Shown here one piece after another: positions 8,701 to 14,816 of a stretch of 14,816 nucleotides of DNA (position 1 is the stretch's first letter; each line of letters starts with the position of its first letter). The notes beneath the pieces are model-generated. The model had not been told where the DNA came from. It searched no databases and saw only the letters and a list, made by a program, of their open reading frames with translations. Origin of the DNA: Euperipatoides rowelli (Eukaryota; Onychophora; Udeonychophora; Euonychophora; Peripatopsidae); the NCBI GenBank assembly GCA_003024985.2, contig PXIH01S0000860.1; one strand, 5' to 3'. Made by a program: the position numbers and the translations under genes.

Positions 8701-9300
8701 TTTATTTTTCTATTACTTGCATCAAATGCCAAAGATAATTGTATAATTTTATTGTTAATAACAGAAAAAAAGCTATAAAGGAATAAAATTGCCAAAATGT
8801 TAGATTAGAATTTTTTTTTTTGTTTGGTTACAAGTTTATTTGCAGTTTGAGCCCTACTGCTAACAGTTTTAAGACTCCAGTATATAAATAACAGTATAAT
8901 TATACAGTATGTACTGTGCATAAAGTTTATATTGTATATATACAACACACACAGTATTCAGTAGATATACATATGAATATAGATAATACCCAACTAATAC
9001 AGAGAATGATTCCCTACAAAATGCACAATAAGTGAAAATCTGTGTTAAATGCTAAGAGAAATAATTATTACATTGTACTTTTTAATATTAGGTAATGTTT
9101 AGTACAAACAATAGTATATTCTTGGTATATTGTATATGCAGTGGTTTTTTGGGTGGGAATCACAGGAACTAAGTTAGTGTACCTTTTTTCTTTAAAGTAA
9201 TTTTTGAAAACTTACTTTTTACACATTATGATATTTTTCATAAATTTCTAACATAGAAAATTTACACTATTTAATACAATTGAATACTGAATTTAAAAAA
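5777..9300. other. Long AT-rich stretch without a recognised gene
   Basis: Over 3.5 kb I see no credible exon, RNA gene or complete element. The 63-codon minus frame at 7278-7469 has no family resemblance. Three GC-richer islets stand out: 6240-6345 (homeodomain-type words), 8070-8165 and 8405-8505. The last has a short open minus frame but poor splice sites. Small AT hairpins occur, for example CCATTT/AAATGG near 7483. Confidence 0.6.
6285..6345. promoter_or_regulatory. Islet with homeodomain-type words; possible conserved noncoding element
   Basis: Within 60 bases there are TTTTATTAAC (6291-6300), GCTAATTACC (6301-6310), CATTAG (6313-6318) and ATAATTAC (6341-6348), all resembling homeodomain sites (TAAT core, TAATTA, TTTTAT). 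The islet is bracketed by an inverted GGTCATT (6285-6291) / AATGACC (6334-6340). TAAT words are common by chance in AT-rich DNA, so this is only a pointer. Confidence 0.15.
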
Positions 9301-9327
9301 ATCTGGCAATTTTGGCCATTGCCAGAT
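9301..9327. repeat. 10-bp perfect hairpin, loop TTTGGCC
   Basis: ATCTGGCAAT (9301-9310) pairs with ATTGCCAGAT (9318-9327) across 7 bases. It is followed by AAATAAAG. The stem is richer in G+C than its surroundings. Confidence 0.65.
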
Positions 9328-9811
9328 AAATAAAGATTTTAAATTTCATTTTGGTGTAGCAAAAAGCTTAGAACAAAAAAAAAAGCTTATTAAAAACTTA
9401 AAGCTTTTTTTTCTGTTTGCTTAAAAAAGGCATGGGGCAGTCATTCTATATGAGTTCCTACCCCCCTTTGGGTTTTACAAAAAAAAAAGCATTCTGTATA
9501 TGTAGCCTATAGTTGTATACTATATACTTTATATAGTTCATACACTGTTAGACAGTATATAATATACCGTATATTCAGTTGAAGTATTATGCTGTGTTAG
9601 ATTTTAAATAAGTCGGCCTGAGACAGGCGAGTTATAAATGTTTAAATTTCCAAAGTACAGGTAAACTTTAATAAGAAAAAGAAGGAATGGGGGGAGGGGG
9701 TGTGTGAGACAAAATGAGTTTCTAAAGTTGTGACGAATCATTTTTTTAAAACTAAGCTATGGTAGCCTACAATTCATTGAAAAAAAAAAAAGATATTTTG
9801 TTTCACTATAA
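9328..9811. other. Spacer with an A/T hairpin, no gene
   Basis: AAAAAAAAGCTT (9377-9388) pairs with AAGCTTTTTTTT (9401-9412) across 12 bases. A cluster of TATACTATA and ACAGTATAT words covers 9516-9580. A G-rich plus-strand run lies at 9687-9704. Nothing coding is seen. Confidence 0.55.
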
Positions 9812-9815
9812 TTAA

Positions 9816-9830
9816 CCCTCCAGCAGGCAC
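9816..9830 (+). repeat. Left terminal inverted repeat of the piggyBac-like MITE
   Basis: It directly follows TTAA and matches the inverse of 10414-10428 at 12 of 15 positions. Confidence 0.6.
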
Positions 9831-10413
9831 ACTGAGTGCACCAGTGTATCTATTTTAATTGTTTAAAGCTTTAATTTTTAATAAAATTTCCTATCAGCAC
9901 ACATTATTCTCTCTTAACATGGTTGTTTTTCAAATGAAAGATTGAATCAATTGTAGCGTCTAAAAATAGAATTTTTTTTTAATATTTCTTAGTCTTGGCG
10001 CACAAAATATACCATACGTCCACTAATGAAAGTAAATTTGTTCAAATTGCTTTTTAGTTGTTGTCTATATTATTTTAGTCTAATGGACAGAATTATATTC
10101 TGATATTTTATACAAATATAATAATGTATTTTAATTTTATAAGTTGAAAATTATATGTTTAGACCATTTATAGAAAGAAAGAAAAAAAAACATTTTTTTT
10201 TTTCAAATTCGTTATTTTTATAAAGCAACATTTATTTTGGGTTTATTTTGGCATTATAAATGTTAAAATATGTTTATTTTGTGTTCAGTTAATCAAACAA
10301 AAATAAACTTTTCAAAAGAAAACTTTTATGTTTTATTAAAATAATAAATTTATCATTTTTATTTACTAGCACACAAAATGTGCCATGCGCCTGGTCGTGT
10401 TATAATTTTAGAC

Positions 10414-10428
10414 GCACCTGCTGGTGGG
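10414..10428 (-). repeat. Right terminal inverted repeat of the piggyBac-like MITE
   Basis: GCACCTGCTGGTGGG directly precedes TTAA. It also contains a short self-complementary core (CACC..GGTG). Confidence 0.6.
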
Positions 10429-10432
10429 TTAA

Positions 10433-10949
10433 ACATTTGTTCTCATTAGTAAAATTATTGCTACACAGTTTTTTTTCCTCAATAAATGGGAATTAATGTA
10501 CAACATAAATTATACATTTATCACAAATAGTCAAACTATTTATTAACCAACATATGGACCAAGAAAAACTGCAGACAAACTGAAGAAAAATCATGAAATA
10601 AACCATAAATTCAGATTTTTTTTTTCATTAAACAGGTAGGTTAAAATTCTTAAATGCAAACACTGAATTTATGCAAATCTTACTTTGATTATATAACTTA
10701 CTGGACAATACCATTCATTAGGGCTACACTAAATAGAAACGTAAATTGATTTACTGTACAGTTAACAAAAGAAAAAAATAACATTATACAACAATAATAA
10801 TAATTGATTATAAAATCTATATATAGTAACAAACTGTATAGGTGTGCGCTAATGTTCAATTCTGTGTATTAAACAATTTTAATCTGGTACTTTGATTAAT
10901 TGAGGATTTGATATTTAAGATCAATAAACATTCAAGTATTAACACTTAC
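10433..10949. other. AT-rich spacer, nothing recognised
   Basis: This stretch has A/T runs, an AAT-rich patch (10792-10805) and a TACTGTACAG word (10753-10762). No gene or repeat boundary is supported. Confidence 0.6.
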
Positions 10950-10991
10950 CGGTCTTAACAAGAGCAGGGCTTGTGTTAGTAGTTTTCCCAT
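10950..10991 (-). CDS. Candidate first coding exon ending at a strong splice donor
   Basis: On the minus strand an ATG (10991-10989) opens a 14-codon reading MGKLLTQALLLLRP that ends exactly at a strong donor, CCG/GTAAGTG (GT at 10949-10948), in phase 0. The peptide looks like the start of a signal peptide, signal anchor or mitochondrial leader. The same frame is open upstream for a further 25 codons back to a TAG at 11069-11067, so the start could also be in an earlier exon. The phase is compatible with the hydrophobic minus-strand candidate at 5480-5662, which would imply an intron or introns spanning about 5.3 kb and containing the piggyBac-like MITE. This is inference; no promoter is recognised upstream. 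Confidence 0.2.
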
Positions 10992-11009
10992 TCTAGACTT
11001 AACACAAGC
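10969..11009. repeat. 10-bp inverted repeat around the candidate start codon
   Basis: GCTTGTGTTA (10969-10978) pairs with TAACACAAGC (11000-11009) across 21 bases. It spans the candidate ATG at 10989-10991 on the minus strand, so it could fold in the transcript. Confidence 0.5.
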
Positions 11010-11186
11010 TGAGCACGTTTTCACTTTTAAAAAATCCTGTACGAAATTATACGAGTTGAACTCATTCTAAAATTATTTCATTTGTTAAAGCAATTATTTA
11101 GTTACAAAACGAGCTAATGGTCGGCAAAATCAGTCAAGAAATAATTGAATTATGAGAAAATTTCTAATCACTGTTATACTATTATA

Positions 11187-11910
11187 TAGCGTATACAGTA
11201 TTTAGATCTTACACTGACACTATATGTGGAATTGAAATTTTAGAACAATTACATTATCATACAGGTTTAAAATAGATATTTAGGATGAAGAATATAATGA
11301 AGAAACACTTTATTATAATAAATAATAATACAATCAGAAAATTTATCATTATAAAACTATTTTAAATTCAATATTACTATAGAAAATTTGCCACTAGGGT
11401 TTTCTAAAATAATACTGAAAATGCATTCGGATAAATATTAATAAAAAATATTATTTTACACTTTTAAAAAAAAAATAATCAGTCTTATTTAGGAAGAATA
11501 TATTTATTAGATAAATGAATCTGTTTTGACATAGGAATTTGAATAATTTTCTGAATGCTATATACTGTATATTACACGATCATCTGGAATTGAAATTTTA
11601 GAACAATTACATTATCATTCAGGTATAAAATAGATTTTTAGAATGAAGAATATAATGAAGAAAGACATTATTATAATAAATATCAATACAATCAGAAAAG
11701 TTATCTAATAAAACTATTTTTAGATTCAATAATAGGCTACTATAAAAATTTGTTGCTAGGGTTTTTTTTTATCACTAAAACATGCCTCAGATAAATATTA
11801 ATAAAAAATATTATTTCACATTTTAATAATAAAATAATCAGTTTTATTTAGGGATAATATATTTATTAGATTTGAAAATTTTATAAAGATAATTGAATCC
11901 GTTTTTAAAT
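11187..11910. repeat. Ancient tandem duplication, two copies of about 350 bp
   Basis: Copy 1 (about 11187-11532) and copy 2 (about 11559-11910) align head-to-tail with a period near 358 bases. Anchors include GGAATTGAAATTTTAGAACA at 11228 and 11586, GAATATAATGAAGAAA, and the block AGATAAATATTAATAAAAAA in copy 2 with its near-identical partner in copy 1. Copy 2 has an insertion of roughly 15-20 bases near its end (about 11872-11890). Differences are scattered substitutions and small indels, so the duplication is old. No reading frame is kept in either copy; it may be a duplicated fragment of an unknown repeat or a two-unit satellite. Confidence 0.8.
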
Positions 11911-11933
11911 TTTTTTAATTCATTAAAATTAGC

Positions 11934-11975
11934 CCAGTCTAGAACACGTAGACTCTTTAAAATAGGCCAGACTGG
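11934..11975. repeat. Short inverted repeat at the outer end of the left PLE arm
   Basis: CCAGTCT (11934-11940) pairs with AGACTGG (11969-11975). The right half falls where the endonuclease homology of the left arm runs out, so it may mark an element end or an insertion scar. Confidence 0.4.
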
Positions 11976-13020
11976 AAAGTGTTAACCTTTAATTTTGCTT
12001 GAGTGTGCAAATATTTTCATATGTCGGTGTGTGTAATGTGTCATGAGGTGTTTATTTAGTAGGGAGTTTTTGCCATGTTTAAGATGTCCTTTTATTCAGG
12101 TGGGAAGGGCACAGCCAGAGGTTCCAATATAGTTGTGGTCTCATGAGCATATGAAATTGTAAATGATTGTTAACAGTTCATGATCTATTTTAGCTAATGT
12201 TTTAGTTTTCTGTTTTAAAAAAAAATTAATGGGAGGGGGTGGTGGGATCAATATTATATTTTTAATATAATATTGAGTTTAAATAATTGTCTAGTAGGCT
12301 ATTGGTTTAATAATTTGGTGATGTGTTAGATTGTCAATTTTAATTAGTTTTAAATTTTGATATTTAAACTTTTTTTAAATAGTGGGAAGGGTGAATTTGA
12401 TATTTTTTATTAAGATATAGTAGGTTTTGTATGTACGGTAAATTGTTGTGTGGTTTGTGGGTGGGGAGATGTACGAGATGTGTTTTTAATAGTCATATAG
12501 AATGATGGAGGCATGTGGCTTGGAGGTGAATCAGTAGGTGTATTAAGATCTGGTTTAAATGATTTTTAGTACTGTATTTTGTTTTGGGATATTGATTAGC
12601 TTGGTATTTACATACTGTATGTTATTTAGTTTTGTTTAGTATAGTATACCTTCTGTTGAGCATATATAGTATGCTCTATTAATTTCTTGTATTTTATTTA
12701 GTTTTGTTGCTTCTGTATGTAATGAATAATAAGATAGTTTTACAGTGTTTTGTTGCAGTTTTCTACAGGGGCTAAAATTTAAATGTGTTGTGTGCCTAGT
12801 AATTATGTCTAAGAAGTTTCTTTTTCAATTTCTATCATAATTGGATCCATGTGGTATTGTTATTGAAGCAATGTTTATGATGGAAGCAGATACAACAGAT
12901 TTTATGAGAAGTAAGATCTCGTCAACATTGTGAAAATATTGAAGGATGGTACAGTGGTCATGTTGGGTGATTAAAAAAACAGTTTTCTAGGTTAGATATT
13001 TCTATAGCAGCTAATAAGTT
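11960..13020 (-). pseudogene. Decayed Penelope-like retroelement fragment (RT to GIY-YIG), left copy
   Basis: Penelope-like elements encode a reverse transcriptase joined to a GIY-YIG endonuclease, which copy their RNA into the genome. Read on the minus strand from 13020, the sequence gives LLA...EISNLEN, just after the catalytic loop region, then a decayed active-site motif NVDEILLLI (12929-12903; canonical YVDD is NVDE here). NFLDIITRH follows, the usual FLD(I/V) segment. After about 600 broken bases comes the endonuclease: NYIGTSGCALPT (YIG at 12131-12123), IKGHLKHGKNS, and a truncated end RLTLSSLA in which the catalytic Glu is lost. Several stops and frameshifts are present, so it is dead. 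It is the inverted partner of the plus-strand copy, and the arms align throughout with many substitutions. A perfect 12-bp foldback (12249-12275) lies inside it. The RT fingers and everything upstream are missing. Confidence 0.8.
12249..12275. repeat. Perfect 12-bp AT hairpin inside the left PLE arm
   Basis: CAATATTATATT pairs with AATATAATATTG across three T. The right PLE arm keeps only one half (near 13905-13916), so the foldback was gained or retained in the left copy alone. Confidence 0.7.
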
Positions 13021-14213
13021 ATAACTAAAATAATCAATTGCTATTGTGTCGACTGACCCAAACTATTTAAACATAAATTAGCCCACCTCAATTACTGATA
13101 TACTCTTGTACATAAAAAATTTCAGTTAATTTCAATAAACATATTTTTATCCAAACCTAAGGCTTGCCATGGGCATAGATCTCATTGGCTTACTACCTGA
13201 CTTAGACATATCTAACCTAGAAAACAATATTATTTCAATCCACCAACATGACCACTGCCAACCCCACACTTAGTACAATACTTTTGGTATGTCGACGACA
13301 TTCTACATCTCATAAAATCCGATGACTAGGCTTCCATCATTCCAACCCTTAAATAATCATATCCCACAGAGCCAATTTACAATAAAAATCAAAAATGAAA
13401 CAAAAATAAATTTCCTACATATAACAATTTCTATGCAACATTTAGATTTTAGCTCCTATAGAAAAATGCAAAAAAAAAAAACATTAAATTTAGAAGCAAC
13501 AAAAAATTAATTACATACAGAATCAACAAATCTAAATTTATAATACAAGAAATTAAAAGAGAATACTACTGTATATATGTTCAACAGAACCTATATAAAC
13601 CAAGCTAATGATTATTCAAAAAATATTAAAAATCATTAAAACCATAAAACATCCACCCCATAACACATGCCTCCTCAATTATATATAACTAATCCAACTC
13701 ATACAACCACCATAACAAACCACACAATATACATACAAAACCTGCAACACCTCAATAACCAATATCAAATTCACCCACCCACTATTTAAGAAGTTTCCTA
13801 ATTTAAAACTAATCAAGATTGACAATTTAACACATCACTAAATTAGTAAATCAATATTAGACATTTGAACTCACATATAGCTTTATTTAAGCCAGAAATT
13901 TAAAATATAATATTGATCCCCGCACCATTATAATTTTTTTTNAAAAAGAAAAAAACTAAAACACTATCTAAAATATATACCATATCAACCATTTACAGTT
14001 TCACATGCATGTCACAACTATATTGCAACCTCTAAACTCAAATACAAGAATAACTTAAGCATGACAAAAACTCCCCAATAAACAAACACCTCATGACAAC
14101 ATTACACACCAACAAATGCAAATATTCACACACTCATGCAAATTTTCCATACAACTAAAAGGCTAATACTTGAAGCTTTACTGATCTTAAGTATCAAACT
14201 CTCACTTAAAGGA
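13021..14213 (+). pseudogene. Decayed Penelope-like retroelement fragment (RT to GIY-YIG), right copy
   Basis: Plus-strand translation gives RT landmarks in order. A degraded motif A region lies near 13046-13078 (STDPNYLNIN). PTSITDILLYIKN covers 13082-13120. LAMG..LIGLLPDLDISNLE (13163-13222) matches the usual LAMGSPLSGLLADLYMENLE-type block. The active site YVDDILHLI is intact at 13288-13314. A stop follows at 13327. One base over, a 62-codon frame (13322-13510) gives LNNHIP..QFTIKIKN, INFLHITIS and FSSYRK, the typical post-YVDD segment. The GIY-YIG endonuclease follows: NYIATSKL (14016-14039; YIG has become YIA) and, at 14121-14186, HTLMQIFHTTKRLILEALLI with the conserved Glu at 14172-14174. 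Frames change at least at 13230-13270, at 13320 and between RT and endonuclease, so it is a pseudogene. It retains about 170 bases of RT that the left copy lacks. Confidence 0.85.
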
Positions 14214-14427
14214 TTATTATTGTTTAATACACAGAATTAAATATAACGTGCACTTTAAGATACAGATTTAATAATTTGTAAAAATAATTACGTTATTTCT
14301 TATTCAACATTATACAGTATATACACTACCATATATAGATTTTATTAAGTTTTATCATTGTTGCATAACATTTTTTACTTTTGTTAACCATAAATCATAT
14401 AAATTTATATTTGTATTTCGTGTAATC
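14214..14427 (+). other. Probable 3' untranslated tail of the right PLE copy
   Basis: No coding frame is seen. The stretch links the end of the endonuclease to the hammerhead-like core on the same strand, as expected for the tail of a Penelope-like element. It is AT-rich. Confidence 0.4.
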
Positions 14428-14478
14428 CTGATGAATGGCATTGGCCAAGAAAGATATTCCTGCTTAGTACCTATAATA
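14428..14478 (+). ncRNA. Hammerhead-ribozyme-like core of the PLE, decayed
   Basis: The invariant hammerhead strings occur in the right order: CTGATGA (14428-14434), a four-pair stem TGGC/GCCA (14436-14439 with 14444-14447, loop ATTG), then GAAA (14449-14452). An A.A mismatch (14435/14448) lies between the core and stem II. After GAAA the sequence GATATTCCTGCTTAGTACC should form stem III and the cleavage site, but the pairing is lost and no GTC is present. Hammerhead motifs in the terminal repeats of Penelope-like elements are documented, and this one lies on the same strand about 240 bases after the endonuclease, ending near a TATAATAAAC tail. I infer a remnant that probably no longer cleaves. 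Confidence 0.5.
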
Positions 14479-14681
14479 AACTTATTGACATATACTGTAT
14501 TAAGCTGTACATAATCTCTATGGAATAAATAATTTCAAGCTACAACCATGCTTGTGTGGTAGTCCCAATTGTTTCCATTATTTTTAATCTTTAAAATTTT
14601 TTTTAATAATTATAAAAGTTTAAAAATTACCATCCCATTTTTCCAACCTATGTGAATGATTAAGCCACTCTCACGGTAAAG
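14479..14681. other. Spacer between PLE tail and hAT-type element
   Basis: The PLE probably ends somewhere between 14480 and 14560; I cannot fix the end. The remainder is AT-rich with no other feature. Confidence 0.5.
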
Positions 14682-14816
14682 CAGTGGTTCTTAACCGGTG
14701 TTCCGTGGAACACTGGTGTTTCGTGAATATGTCCCAGGTGTTCTGCGGAATTTATTAGAAATTATAAAAATAATAATGTACCCGGCTATATTTTCAAAAC
14801 ATTACAGTACACTGCA
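14682..14816 (+). mobile_element. hAT-type transposon terminus, cut by the window end
   Basis: CAGTGGTTCTTAACC at 14682-14696 is the classic terminal repeat of Charlie-type hAT elements and their MITEs. It continues with a short palindrome GTGTTCCGTGGAACAC (14698-14713) and further TGTT(C/T)CG words, a layout common in hAT subterminal regions. The local base composition is distinctly higher in G+C than the flanks. The 8-bp target duplication expected for hAT would be CGGTAAAG (14674-14681), but the other end lies outside the window, so neither length nor coding content is known. Confidence 0.7.

Larger units (their letters stand above)
9816..10428. mobile_element. piggyBac-like MITE, 613 bp, TTAA target sites
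   Basis: TTAA at 9812-9815 and 10429-10432 flanks matching inverted ends: CCCTCCAGCAGGCAC (9816-9830) against the reverse complement of the right end, CCCACCAGCAGGTGC, 12 of 15 bases. Ends starting CCC with duplicated TTAA are the hallmark of piggyBac-type transposons; Kolobok elements also use TTAA. No transposase is present, so it would be mobilised only in trans. Inside are two direct copies, about 370 bp apart, of a CACAAAAT..CCAT.CG word (9998-10021 and 10368-10391). The rest is AT-rich with TTTATTTTG repeats (about 10230-10280). Confidence 0.65.

Noticed and set aside
11187-11910. LTR pair of a retroelement
   Set aside because: The copies are nearly contiguous with only about 26 bases between them and lack clear TG...CA ends or internal genes.
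14682-14700. tRNA-derived SINE head
   Set aside because: There are no A and B box promoter words; the sequence fits a hAT terminal repeat instead.

Overview
This is an AT-rich (roughly three quarters A+T by eye), intron- or intergenic-type stretch of a eukaryotic nuclear genome, most likely a marine or aquatic invertebrate. The clade of the Penelope-like element, its hammerhead-like tail, the piggyBac-like and hAT-type repeats and the frequent TACTGTA/TACAGTA words would suit a decapod crustacean, but nothing here proves the species. There are no bacterial signals (no operons, ribosome binding sites or dense long ORFs). Nearly all open frames in the window are chance ORFs in AT-rich DNA.

Layout. 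Bases 1-300 are richer in CpG than the rest and carry a thrice-repeated AAGAGCGC word; a strong plus-strand splice-acceptor-like site follows at 440, so this end may touch a promoter or 5' exon. Bases 700-3478 are an AT desert with two small GC-rich hairpins. Bases 3479-4776 are a 1.3 kb element with 26-bp terminal inverted repeats, TA flanks and about eight internal or terminal copies of TGTTGTACCTTTGACCAG: a non-autonomous DNA transposon that I cannot assign to a named family. Bases 5035-5390 hold G/C homopolymer runs and two perfect palindromes. Bases 5480-5662 (minus) are the best candidate for a host coding exon: a hydrophobic 61-codon open stretch between good splice-site consensus sequences. 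Bases 5777-9815 are again largely featureless. Bases 9816-10428 are a piggyBac-like MITE flanked by TTAA. Bases 10950-10991 (minus) are a possible short first coding exon, in the same phase as the 5480-5662 candidate. Bases 11187-11910 are an old tandem duplication of about 350 bp.

The most informative region is 11960-14560. Two decayed Penelope-like retroelement (PLE) fragments lie head-to-head as an inverted repeat with arms of about 1 kb. Each arm retains reverse-transcriptase motifs and a GIY-YIG endonuclease, broken by stops and frameshifts. The plus-strand copy is followed at 14428 by a decayed hammerhead-ribozyme-like core (CTGATGA, small stem, GAAA), as known for PLEs. The window ends in the first 135 bp of a hAT-type terminal sequence (14682 onward).

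No intact protein-coding gene is visible. The genes do not form a pathway; the window is a host intron or intergenic region filled with layered transposon remains.
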